From a virus, in IMG/VR virus record IMGVR_UViG_3300005581_000122, positions 1 to 24,809 of that record: a stretch of DNA of 24,809 bases; one strand, given 5' to 3'. A model generated the notes under the pieces. It worked only from the letters and a program-made list of their open reading frames with translations. It had not been told where the DNA came from and searched no databases. Shown here piece by piece: positions 6,970-13,877 of the stretch; the stretch's first letter is position 1; the number at the start of each line of letters is the position of its first letter. The position numbers were made by a program, and so were the translations under genes.

Positions 6970-8180
6970 TGGCACTCGTTCTCGCAGACCGTGTACAGGA
7001 AACAAGCACCACGGCAGGCACAGGCACGTTAACGCTTGCTGGCGCTAGTTCTGGCTACCAAACCTTTAGCGCAGGCATTGGCAACGGTAATACTTGCTAT
7101 TACACAATCCAAAGCGACACAGGTGCATGGGAAGTTGGTGTTGGTACGGTGGGGGCGGGAACGCTTGCTCGTACAACGCTGATTTCATCGTCTACTGGCA
7201 GCGCAATATCGTTTAGCGGAACGTTGACTGTATTTGTTACTTACCCTGCTGAGAAAGCGGTATACGGCGAAGGTACAACTCTCATTGCGCCTAGCGGTGC
7301 TTTGTTACCAGTTGCAAGCGGCGGCACAGGGGTTGGCACGTTAACTGGTTACGTCAAAGCAAACGGTACGGCAGCAATGACCGCATCGGCTACCATTCCA
7401 AGCGCCGATTTAACCGGAGTGGTAACTAGTGTTACAGGCACAGCGCCAGTTGCATCGTCAGGTGGCACAACTCCCGCTATTTCAATGGCTGCGGCTACCA
7501 CATCGGTCAATGGTTATTTGACTTCTACTGATTGGAATACATTTAATTCTAAAGGTTCAGGTACAGTAACTTCTGTAACTGGTACAGCACCAGTTGCATC
7601 ATCTGGCGGTACAACTCCAGCAATCTCAATGGCAGCGGCAACAGCTTCGGTAAATGGTTATTTAACATCAACCGATTGGTCAACTTTTAACGCCAAACTA
7701 ACTAGTGGTGGCGCTTTAGGCACACCATCAAGCGGTACAGTCACAAACTTGACAGGTACAGCAAGTATTAACATTAACGGCACGGTGGGGGCAACAACAC
7801 CTGGCACGGGCGCGTTTACTACTCTTACGTCATCAACTAGTTTTACGCCTACTGCCTACACCGAAACCATCGTAGCAAGCGGCACAGTTGGCGCATCAGC
7901 CACCTTGGCAATCACAGCTGGTACGGTATTGACCGCCACACTAACATCAGCCACAGCTTGCACGTTTACAATGCCTACAGCGACAGCGGGTAAATCATTT
8001 ACTTTGTTGCTAAAACAACCCGCAGCGGGTTCTGCAACAACTGCGACATTTACAGGGGTAAAGTGGAACTCAAACGGCGCACCAACCATTACCGCAACGC
8101 TTGGCAGATTAGACATTCTTGCTTTTGTTGCTGATGGTACTAATTGGTACGGCACAGTATCACAAGGGTACACATACTAA
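6969..8180 (+). CDS. Fibre-like virion protein with tandem beta repeats
   Basis: This 403-residue Ser/Thr/Gly/Ala-rich protein looks like a phage tail-fibre or appendage subunit. The first about 100 residues (starting MALVLADRVQETSTTAGTGT) resemble a domain found at the start of many phage structural proteins. A middle segment holds LLPVASGGTGVGTL, a motif common in fibre shafts. Two near-identical 44-residue repeats follow (152-195 and 200-243). The C-terminal part (about 298-403) is another all-beta domain also seen in fibre-like proteins. It is coupled to the portal gene upstream and the polyglycine gene downstream by TAATG overlaps. A receptor-binding or fibre-shaft role is inferred; the position between portal and scaffold is unusual for a fibre gene. 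Confidence 0.75.
   Translation: MALVLADRVQETSTTAGTGTLTLAGASSGYQTFSAGIGNGNTCYYTIQSDTGAWEVGVGTVGAGTLARTTLISSSTGSAISFSGTLTVFVTYPAEKAVYGEGTTLIAPSGALLPVASGGTGVGTLTGYVKANGTAAMTASATIPSADLTGVVTSVTGTAPVASSGGTTPAISMAAATTSVNGYLTSTDWNTFNSKGSGTVTSVTGTAPVASSGGTTPAISMAAATASVNGYLTSTDWSTFNAKLTSGGALGTPSSGTVTNLTGTASININGTVGATTPGTGAFTTLTSSTSFTPTAYTETIVASGTVGASATLAITAGTVLTATLTSATACTFTMPTATAGKSFTLLLKQPAAGSATTATFTGVKWNSNGAPTITATLGRLDILAFVADGTNWYGTVSQGYTY
7422..7697 (+). repeat. Tandem 44-codon repeat, period 144 bases
   Basis: Copy 1 is 7422-7553 and copy 2 is 7566-7697, separated by a 12-base linker encoding GSGT. Each begins VTSVTGTAPVASSGG and ends with a TSTDWxTFNxK segment. By my codon-by-codon comparison about 25 of 44 codons differ in DNA, but only three amino acids do (T/A, N/S, S/A). 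The duplication is therefore old, or kept by selection for the protein. Confidence 0.9.
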
Positions 8181-9001
8181 TGTTCGCTGCACACGCCCTC
8201 TTTCAGACGTTTAGTAAACTACCTGTTACGGTAACGTATCTTATTGTGGCGGGTGGCGGGGGCGGCGCTGGCACTACATCTTCTGGCGGTGGTGGGGCGG
8301 GTGGATATTTAACCTCTACTACATCTTTATCTACAATTACGTCGTATACAGTTACAGTTGGTGCTGGTGGCGCTGGTGCGTCTAGTGGCGTAAGCGGAAC
8401 TAATGGTTCTGTTTCTTCTTTAGGTTCTAGTATCTCGGCGGATGGCGGCGGCGGCGGTGCAGGGGGAGGCAGCGCTGGCTCAAACGGCGGCTCTGGCGGT
8501 GGTGGTCAAGGTGAAGCTGGCACAGCTGGAGGTACGGCTACTTCTGGTCAAGGCAATAACGGTGGCGCAGGTTCTTCCTCTCCTCGAAGGGCTGGCGGTG
8601 GCGGTGGAAGTGGTGCAAGCGGCGCTACTGGATCGGCAAGCGGTAACGGCGGTAATGGAACTGCTAATTCTATTTCTGGTTCATCGGTTACTTATGCTGG
8701 CGGTGGCGGCGGCGGGGCTGAATCTTCAACTGGAGGCTCAGGCGGTTCAGGCGGCGGCGGCTCTACTGGTGGTGCAATAGCAGGAAACGGCGGTGCTGGC
8801 ACTGTAAACACAGGCGGCGGTGGTGCTGGCGCAAACCGTGGCATTGGTGATACTGGGACTTATTCTGGAGGATCAGGTGGTTCAGGCGTAGTCATTATTT
8901 CTTACGGTGGCGCACAAAAATTTACTGGCGGCACAATTACATCTTCCGGTGGAAATACTATTCACACTTTTAATTCGTCTGGTTCATTAGTACCAAATTG
9001 A
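8180..9001 (+). CDS. Polyglycine-rich adhesin-like protein
   Basis: The 273-residue product is dominated by glycine runs. After a short hydrophobic N-terminal segment, a beta strand (YLIVAGG) leads into many GGGGG and GGSGG blocks. It then closes with GGSGGSGVVIISYGG and a short C-terminal TIHTFNSSG element. This is the layout of glycine-rich domains in phage tail proteins; in Salmonella phage S16 gp38 such runs form packed polyglycine II helices that recognise the receptor. Start ATG 8180 overlaps the previous stop (TAATG); an in-frame ATG at 8144 lies inside the upstream gene and is less likely. A homologous module forms the C-terminus of the fibre at 22621-24150. A host-recognition role is inferred from these parallels. 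Confidence 0.75.
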   Translation: MFAAHALFQTFSKLPVTVTYLIVAGGGGGAGTTSSGGGGAGGYLTSTTSLSTITSYTVTVGAGGAGASSGVSGTNGSVSSLGSSISADGGGGGAGGGSAGSNGGSGGGGQGEAGTAGGTATSGQGNNGGAGSSSPRRAGGGGGSGASGATGSASGNGGNGTANSISGSSVTYAGGGGGGAESSTGGSGGSGGGGSTGGAIAGNGGAGTVNTGGGGAGANRGIGDTGTYSGGSGGSGVVIISYGGAQKFTGGTITSSGGNTIHTFNSSGSLVPN

Positions 9002-9010
9002 GATAAATAA

Positions 9011-9382
9011 ATGTTTGGATTTAGTTCTTTTGCTGCATTACCATTTGCGGGAATCCCGTCTGTAATTATTCCACCAATAATTATAGAAATTGACACGCAT
9101 GACGGTGGCAAACGCAAGAAAGAAGAAGAAGAATATCGCAAGAAAGAGGCAGCAAAAGCAAAAGCTCGACGGGATGAAGTTTTAGCGTTATACGAGCGAA
9201 TTGTTGAAGGCAAACCTGAATTAGCTGTAGAAATTGCCCAACCGTTTGTAATTACACAAGCTACGATTCAAGCGCCAGCGGTTATCAATTACGATGCCAT
9301 GCTTGCAAGTTTTGACAAAGTTGAGCAGATTTACAACGCTTATCTTGAAATGGACGATGAGGACGTTTTGCTACTGATATGA
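9011..9382 (+). CDS. Hypothetical phage protein with charged helical segment
   Basis: I do not recognise a function for this 123-residue protein. It has a hydrophobic N-terminal stretch (FAGIPSVIIPPIIIEI, about 12-27). A highly charged Lys/Glu helix follows (about 33-55), then an amphipathic region that ends acidic (MDDEDVLLLI). The N-terminal segment contains prolines and is not a clear signal peptide or membrane helix. The gene begins nine bases after the polyglycine gene and overlaps the next gene by ATGA. Place suggests a late protein, perhaps fibre- or scaffold-associated. Confidence 0.7.
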   Translation: MFGFSSFAALPFAGIPSVIIPPIIIEIDTHDGGKRKKEEEEYRKKEAAKAKARRDEVLALYERIVEGKPELAVEIAQPFVITQATIQAPAVINYDAMLASFDKVEQIYNAYLEMDDEDVLLLI

Positions 9383-9699
9383 AAAAAACTTACATATACG
9401 TTAATGGTGAATTGGTTGAAAAAGGCTCAAAAGAGCATTATGAGAGCCTCGGCCCAATGGTTATGCCAGATATTCAACCATATAAATCCATGATTGACGG
9501 ATCAATGATTACGAGTCGGTCAATACATCGAGAACACTTGCGCCAACATAATTGCTTTGAAGTGGGCAATGAAAAGATGGAAACCAAGTTGCCACCGCCA
9601 GTTGACACACGCAGGGAAGTTATGCGACAGCAGCTGGCGAACATGACGCACAAACAGGCAAATCAAGTTCTTTCACAACTTCGCCGTAAATTTACCTAA
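9379..9699 (+). CDS. Conserved phage protein upstream of scaffold
   Basis: This 106-residue soluble protein contains a VMPDIQPYKSMIDGSMITSR stretch (28-47) and a following REHLRQHNCFEVGNE (52-66). Similar small proteins with an IDGxxxxSRSxHREHL and CxEVGNE pattern occur just before the scaffold gene in other podovirus-like genomes. Their function is unknown to me. The C-terminal third is basic and helical. It starts by ATGA overlap with the preceding gene and ends immediately before the purine-rich ribosome-binding site of the scaffold gene. Confidence 0.75.
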   Translation: MKKTYIYVNGELVEKGSKEHYESLGPMVMPDIQPYKSMIDGSMITSRSIHREHLRQHNCFEVGNEKMETKLPPPVDTRREVMRQQLANMTHKQANQVLSQLRRKFT

Positions 9700-9704
9700 A
9701 GGGG
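9700..9704 (+). promoter_or_regulatory. Ribosome-binding site selecting a TTG start for the scaffold gene
   Basis: AGGGG lies seven bases before TTG 9712 but only one base before the in-frame ATG 9706. Spacing therefore favours TTG as the start codon. The same arrangement (AGGGG, six bases, TTG) is found at 13330-13343. Confidence 0.6.
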
Positions 9705-9711
9705 TATGCAA

Positions 9712-10626
9712 TTGGAAAATACTGAACAGCCAGATCGTCGAGAATTACTGTCACAGCAGTTCGATGAGGTTCAGAATGAAGCACCAGTCGAGGCAGTAAA
9801 GACGCAAGAACAACCCGATCTTGAACCACCGGCAGAGCCACCAGTTTGGGAACGCCCACCGGCATCGTGGAAGAAGGACTATCACGAGGCATGGACAACC
9901 GCCGATCCAAAGCTAAAAGAATACGCTTGGAAACGTGAAGAAGAAATGAGAGCAGGGGTTCAGCCTTTGCTTACTAAAGCTCAATATGCTGACCAAATGC
10001 AGCAGGCAATTGAGCCGTACATGAACAACATCCGTGGTTTAGGCATCGAAGCACCACAAGCTGTGAAAGCCTTGATGGAGGCTGATAACGTCTTGCGCCA
10101 CGGATCGCCACAGCAGAAACAAGCATATTTTGCCCAATTAGCTCAACAGTACGGCATCAACATGAGCGATGTGCAGATTCAGCCTACTGATCCTAACTTT
10201 TACGCCATTCAAAACGAGCTTGCACAAGTTCGTGGCGAGGTGTTAAATTGGAAGCAACAGCAGGAAAATGCACAGAATGAAGCACTTTTGAGCGAAATTA
10301 ACCAGTTTCAATCAAAAGCAGAGTATTTTGAGGAAGCTCGTCCAACAATGATCCAACTGCTTAACAGCGGTGTGGCGAAAGACTTGGATGATGCGTACCA
10401 AAAGGCAATACGCCTAGATAACGACCTGTTTACGAAACATCAGCAAGCCTCACAGGGTCAAGCAGATGCAGCGAAACGGGAACAATCGAACAGGGCAGCG
10501 AAAGCGGCTCGGGCGGCAGCGGTCAGCGTTAAATCCTCAACACCAGGGGCGGCAACGAGTACCAAAGCGCAAGATAGGCGTTCATTATTGATGGAACAGT
10601 TTGACAATCTTAATGAGCGTTTTTGA
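9712..10626 (+). CDS. Capsid scaffolding protein
   Basis: Scaffold proteins guide coat assembly into a prohead and then leave. The roughly 304-residue product is hydrophilic and mostly helical, with an acidic Pro/Glu-rich N-terminal part and a WERPPASWKKDYHEAW segment typical of podovirus scaffolds. A long Gln-rich central region and a basic Ala/Lys-rich C-terminus (about 250-290) follow. The basic C-terminus fits the coat-binding end of P22-type scaffolds. The gene lies directly before the major capsid gene, as expected. TTG 9712 is preferred to ATG 9706 because of ribosome-binding-site spacing; the difference is two residues. Confidence 0.87.
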   Translation: MENTEQPDRRELLSQQFDEVQNEAPVEAVKTQEQPDLEPPAEPPVWERPPASWKKDYHEAWTTADPKLKEYAWKREEEMRAGVQPLLTKAQYADQMQQAIEPYMNNIRGLGIEAPQAVKALMEADNVLRHGSPQQKQAYFAQLAQQYGINMSDVQIQPTDPNFYAIQNELAQVRGEVLNWKQQQENAQNEALLSEINQFQSKAEYFEEARPTMIQLLNSGVAKDLDDAYQKAIRLDNDLFTKHQQASQGQADAAKREQSNRAAKAARAAAVSVKSSTPGAATSTKAQDRRSLLMEQFDNLNERF

Positions 10627-10646
10627 TAACCTAATCGGAGATTACT

Positions 10647-11648
10647 ATGGCATTTGCCAATAGCTCGATCAGCGACATCATTGCGACTAACATTCAAAGC
10701 CGCACCGGTGAACTTGCTGACAACGTAACAAACAACAACGCTTTACTGCGCCGTTTGAAAGAACGTGGCAACGTAAAGACGTTTTCTGGCGGTAACGTAA
10801 TTTTGCAAGAAATTATGTACCAAGATGCCGCAACCGACAATACCAATAGCTATTCAGGCTATGAAGTTTTGAACGTTTCGCAAAACAGCCCAATTTCTGC
10901 TGCCCAATTCTCGATCACCCAGTACGCTGCGGCAATTTCAATCAGCGGTCTGGAGATGATTCAGAACAGCGGTAAAGAAGCAATCATCGACTTGCTAGAT
11001 GGTCGTATGATGGTTGCCGAAGCACAATTGGCTAACCGTATTTCGGGTGACATTTACCTAGACGGTACTGGTAACTCAGGCAAAAACATCACAGGCCTCG
11101 GCGCTGCTGTTCCTGACGCACCAAGCACCGGCACATACGGCGGCATCAATCGTGCATCGTTCTCGTTTTGGCGTTCGGCTAAGTTCTCAGGTGTGACTGA
11201 TGGCGGCTCGGCTACATCAGCATCAAACATCCAGTCGTACATGGATGCTCTTGCTGTTCAACTGATTCGTGGAACTGACAAACCTGATCTGATCGTTTGC
11301 GACAACAACTATTACAAGCTGTATTTGCAATCGTTGCAGTCAATTCAACGCATCTCCGACGGTGGTAATTCGTCAGTTGGCGCAGGCTTTGCATCGTTGA
11401 AATACTACGGCGCTGGCATGGCATCAGATGTGATCTTGGACGGTGGTATCGGTAACGATGCAACTGCCAATCATATGTGGTTCTTGAACACCAAGTACAT
11501 CATGTTCCGTCCACACGCTGATCGTAACTTTGTGCCGATTGGTGGAGAGCGCCAAGCTGTCAACCAAGACGCTATCGTCAAGCTCATCGGTTTTGCCGGC
11601 AACCTCACATCTTCAGGCCCGCAATTCTGCGGCGTTCTGATCGCTTAA
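10647..11648 (+). CDS. Major capsid protein (HK97 fold)
   Basis: This 333-residue protein builds the icosahedral shell. It begins MAFANSSISDIIATNIQSR, with the following GELADNVTNNNALLRRLKER and a VKTFSGGNVILQE segment that I associate with a widespread podovirus coat family, including Bordetella phage BPP-1-like coats. The spine-helix region lies around IDLLDGRMMVAEAQLANRIS. No protease or delta domain is fused to it. The leader has GGAG seven to eight bases before the ATG, one of the better sites in the window. All arginine codons I can find in it are CGT or CGC, a sign of translation-optimised usage fitting the most abundant virion protein. It follows the scaffold gene by 20 bases. Confidence 0.93.
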   Translation: MAFANSSISDIIATNIQSRTGELADNVTNNNALLRRLKERGNVKTFSGGNVILQEIMYQDAATDNTNSYSGYEVLNVSQNSPISAAQFSITQYAAAISISGLEMIQNSGKEAIIDLLDGRMMVAEAQLANRISGDIYLDGTGNSGKNITGLGAAVPDAPSTGTYGGINRASFSFWRSAKFSGVTDGGSATSASNIQSYMDALAVQLIRGTDKPDLIVCDNNYYKLYLQSLQSIQRISDGGNSSVGAGFASLKYYGAGMASDVILDGGIGNDATANHMWFLNTKYIMFRPHADRNFVPIGGERQAVNQDAIVKLIGFAGNLTSSGPQFCGVLIA

Positions 11649-11659
11649 AGGAAACCATC

Positions 11660-12193
11660 ATGGCATACACATTCGACGAACCCCGTATCGGGCTTTTAAA
11701 TATTGACCAGACGGACTCTGGCACAACTACAGCTGGCGGCACGACTATCCCAACGCCCCCAACCGTACTTGGCACTATTGTTCGTGCATTTGATCCAACT
11801 TATGGCGAGGGTGAGTTCATCCTGCTGTTAGGCGTGGCATCAACTGTTGTTGGTTCTGTTGTGCGCTACAACGCTACAACTTACCAAACAACTTTGGTTG
11901 TCAACACCGCCGTTCAAGACGTACCTGTCGCAGTCGCTATGTCGGCTTGCACAGCGGGTTTGTACGGTTGGTATCAAATTGCTGGTAATGCAGTCATCAA
12001 GAAAACAGCCGTTACCGTTGCACCTAACGTCACTCTGTTCTTGTCGGCTACAGCTGGTCGTGTGAAAGTCTTGGCATCTGCCGGTCTGCAAGTTGTTGCT
12101 GCTCGTTCAGCCAACCTGACTACCGTCACTTCTACGACTTCAACCATTACCGTTACCATCAACCGTCCACATCTCCAGTCACAAATCACCTAA
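11660..12193 (+). CDS. Probable capsid cement/decoration protein
   Basis: The 177-residue product is rich in Val, Thr and Ala and predicted all-beta, with no charged clusters and no membrane or signal segment. It lies 11 bases after the major capsid gene with a strong AAAGG leader, so it is probably highly expressed. BPP-1-like phages encode a cement protein next to the coat gene. By place and composition this could be the equivalent, although I see no decisive motif. The central stretch EFILLLGVASTVVGSVVRYN (53-72) and the repetitive Thr/Ser end are notable. A head-closure role is a less likely alternative. Confidence 0.65.
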   Translation: MAYTFDEPRIGLLNIDQTDSGTTTAGGTTIPTPPTVLGTIVRAFDPTYGEGEFILLLGVASTVVGSVVRYNATTYQTTLVVNTAVQDVPVAVAMSACTAGLYGWYQIAGNAVIKKTAVTVAPNVTLFLSATAGRVKVLASAGLQVVAARSANLTTVTSTTSTITVTINRPHLQSQIT

Positions 12194-12961
12194 ATGATTG
12201 AAGCTGTACTTGATGTTGTAGGGAACACAGAGCCTGACGTTTTGTTGGGCAATGTGCAGCGATCCGTAAAAAGGTCGCTGCCTTGGTTTGATTTTGACGA
12301 GTCATCCCAAGGCAGCGTCTGTCTTGTTGGTGGTGGGCCAAGTCTGGTTGACACGATTGACCAGTTAAAAGCCCGTCATCAAAACGGCGCAAAAGTTTGG
12401 GCAATGAACGGTTCTTACGATCATTTGATCGGGCAAGGCATCATTCCTGACGTAATGGTGATGCTTGACGCTCGACCAGAGAACGTGAGGTTTGTTCAGA
12501 ATCCACAGCAATCGACTACGTTTTACATCACTAGCCAATGCGATGATGCAGTATTTGATGCGTTGGAAGGTTATAAAGTGGTGCTAGTACACGCCAATAC
12601 GCCTGGCGTTTATGAGTTGCTTGAGCATGAAAAGGCTCGACCAGTTCACTTGATGGGCGGGTTTACGACTGTTGGCATCTTGTCTTTGATTTTGGCTAAG
12701 TTGCAAGGCTTTCAGCGCATCTTTATGTTTGGCATGGATTCAAGCTACCGAAATGGCGAACACCATGCTTACAAACAAGAAAGTAATGACGCAGAACGTG
12801 TAATTGACGCTATGATTAACGATGTGACGTACAAATGTGCGCCGTGGATGGCACAACAGGTAACAGATTTTCAGAATGTCGTAGCAGGCTTTGACGATGT
12901 TACGATTGAAGTATGTGGCGATGGACTTTTGCACGAAATGGCAAAAGCGATGAGTAACTAA
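12194..12961 (+). CDS. DUF115/MptE-like enzyme (Maf glycosyltransferase-related)
   Basis: The 255-residue protein carries the DUF115 (6-hydroxymethylpterin pyrophosphokinase MptE-like) pattern: CLVGGGPSL (43-51), then NGSYDHLIGQGIIPDVMVML (72-91) followed by DARP. Later come GGFTTVGILSLILAKLQG (155-172) and MFGMDSSY with a nearby HHAYKQ. Related domains occur in archaeal MptE and in Maf motility-associated factors, which link nonulosonic-acid sugars to flagellin. Here it is a stand-alone domain inside the capsid operon, starting immediately after the stop of the cement-like gene. Substrate is unknown; sugar transfer to a virion or surface protein is an inference from the Maf link and from the other sugar enzymes in the window. 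Confidence 0.8.
   Translation: MIEAVLDVVGNTEPDVLLGNVQRSVKRSLPWFDFDESSQGSVCLVGGGPSLVDTIDQLKARHQNGAKVWAMNGSYDHLIGQGIIPDVMVMLDARPENVRFVQNPQQSTTFYITSQCDDAVFDALEGYKVVLVHANTPGVYELLEHEKARPVHLMGGFTTVGILSLILAKLQGFQRIFMFGMDSSYRNGEHHAYKQESNDAERVIDAMINDVTYKCAPWMAQQVTDFQNVVAGFDDVTIEVCGDGLLHEMAKAMSN
12276..12317 (+). other. Perfect 11-bp inverted repeat inside DUF115 gene
   Basis: CGCTGCCTTGG at 12276-12286 is the exact reverse complement of CCAAGGCAGCG at 12307-12317, with a 20-base loop. It is GC-rich, about 80 bases after the end of the cement-like gene, and has no following T-run. It could be an RNA processing or attenuating hairpin, or chance within coding DNA. Confidence 0.5.
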
Positions 12962-12966
12962 ACTTT

Positions 12967-12979
12967 AAGGATTATCATG
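12967..12979 (+). promoter_or_regulatory. Strong ribosome-binding leader (AAGGATTATCATG)
   Basis: AAGG is followed by six bases and ATG. The leader is nearly the same as the one at 24149-24161 (AAGGATCATCATG) and similar to 11647-11662 before the cement-like gene. The shared form suggests these three genes are strongly translated virion genes. Confidence 0.6.
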
Positions 12980-13339
12980 GCATTTCCATCTAGAATTATG
13001 GGCGCAGGCAATTCATCGTTATCGGCTCAAGTAATCTGTGGCGAAGGCGCTGTCGGTCTAGTCGCAACTGGCACAACCGCAGCAGATGCTTTGCAGCTAA
13101 ACGTGTCAAACAACACGATTACGACTTCAGCAGCATCGACTGGCGTTAAGTTGCCACCATGCGAAACTGGCGCTGAAATGATTATTCGTAATGATTCGGG
13201 TCAGACAATTACCGTCTATCCGTATGCAACAACGACTACAATGAACGCAGCTGCGTCAAGTGTTACGCTTGCAACGGCTAAAACGATGTTGGTAAAAGCA
13301 ACTTCCGCAACTACATGGGTAACATTAACAGGGGCTTAA
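12977..13339 (+). CDS. Small beta-rich putative virion protein
   Basis: This 120-residue protein is rich in Thr, Ala and Ser with alternating hydrophobic residues and no membrane segment. A middle part (GVKLPPCETGAEMIIRND, then SGQTITVYPY) resembles small phage structural domains in which a short beta sandwich decorates head or fibre proteins. I recognise the style, not a named family. It has one of the strongest ribosome-binding leaders in the window, so it is probably made in quantity, which supports a virion role such as a decoration protein. It lies 15 bases after the DUF115 gene. Confidence 0.65.
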   Translation: MAFPSRIMGAGNSSLSAQVICGEGAVGLVATGTTAADALQLNVSNNTITTSAASTGVKLPPCETGAEMIIRNDSGQTITVYPYATTTTMNAAASSVTLATAKTMLVKATSATTWVTLTGA

Positions 13340-13343
13340 ATTG
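13330..13343 (+). promoter_or_regulatory. Ribosome-binding site with TTG start
   Basis: AGGGG at 13330-13334, then six bases, then TTG 13341. The stop of the previous gene (TAA 13337-13339) lies between them, so translation is probably coupled. No in-frame ATG is available near the start. Confidence 0.6.
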
Positions 13344-13877
13344 GCTTTAGACAGCGATATTCACAGCGCAGACAACCATTTGCACGTTGAATTTTACGTT
13401 TACGACAAAGAACCGTATAAAGAAAAGCCGTTTGTTAGAATTACAGTACCAGGCGATAAAACGAACATTGTTGACCAACCCGTTCGGGAAGATCACAAAA
13501 GACGTTTTCCACGCCAATGGTTGCACTTTCAGATGCAAAACAATAACGCAGAAGTTATTGGTGTGCCTTTGAGCCAATGGGTAAAAGACGATCCTGAGAA
13601 CTTTAACGATATGCAAATGGCAGAATTGCAAATCTTTAAGTTCCAGACCGTTGAGCAAGTTGCTACCGCTACCGATAACCAATTGCAGCGTATTGGCATG
13701 GGTGCGATGGGCTTGCGAGAGTTGGCAAGGCGTTATTTGCAAGTTAAAAACCAATCTTCTAGTCAAACTGAGATTGAACACACCAAGCAGGAACTTGCTC
13801 AAGTCAAAGAGCAAATGGCGGCTTTGATGGCTCAGTTGTCGGAAAAGAAGGTTGGGAGGCCAAAAAAAGAGGAATAA
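13341..13877 (+). CDS. Conserved phage protein with C-terminal coiled coil and basic tail
   Basis: The 178-residue product starts at TTG 13341, the only start with a good ribosome-binding site. The N-terminal part is beta-rich (HLHVEFYVYDKEPY) with a VRITVPGDKTNIVDQP stretch. The middle has FPRQWLHF and GVPLSQWV, followed by an IFKFQTVEQVATATDNQLQR segment that resembles a helix-hairpin-helix-like region in similar phage proteins. The C-terminal 40 residues form a coiled coil ending in KKVGRPKKEE, which looks like an AT-hook. I know such proteins only as hypothetical head-region proteins. DNA contact through the GRPKK tail is a plausible but untested idea. Confidence 0.7.
   Translation: MALDSDIHSADNHLHVEFYVYDKEPYKEKPFVRITVPGDKTNIVDQPVREDHKRRFPRQWLHFQMQNNNAEVIGVPLSQWVKDDPENFNDMQMAELQIFKFQTVEQVATATDNQLQRIGMGAMGLRELARRYLQVKNQSSSQTEIEHTKQELAQVKEQMAALMAQLSEKKVGRPKKEE

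Noticed and set aside
8144-8182. Possible programmed frameshift joining the fibre-like gene to the polyglycine gene
   Set aside because: No slippery heptamer or stimulatory structure is obvious at the junction, and the TAATG overlap explains coupling by reinitiation.
8442-8780. Plus-strand frame of 112 codons inside the polyglycine gene
   Set aside because: It is GGC/GGT runs read in another frame (Ala/Val-rich). It has no independent start signal.
6969-9001. Diversity-generating retroelement serving the fibre genes
   Set aside because: No reverse transcriptase gene and no adenine-biased template/variable repeat pair is seen in the window, although elements could lie outside.
9421-9455. Short inverted repeat (AGGCTC/GAGCCT)
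   Set aside because: A stem of only six pairs inside coding DNA is expected by chance and has no T-run.
13347-13814. Minus-strand open frame of 155 codons
   Set aside because: It covers the TTG-started 178-residue gene, which has a good leader and tight neighbours. The antisense product has no recognisable motif.
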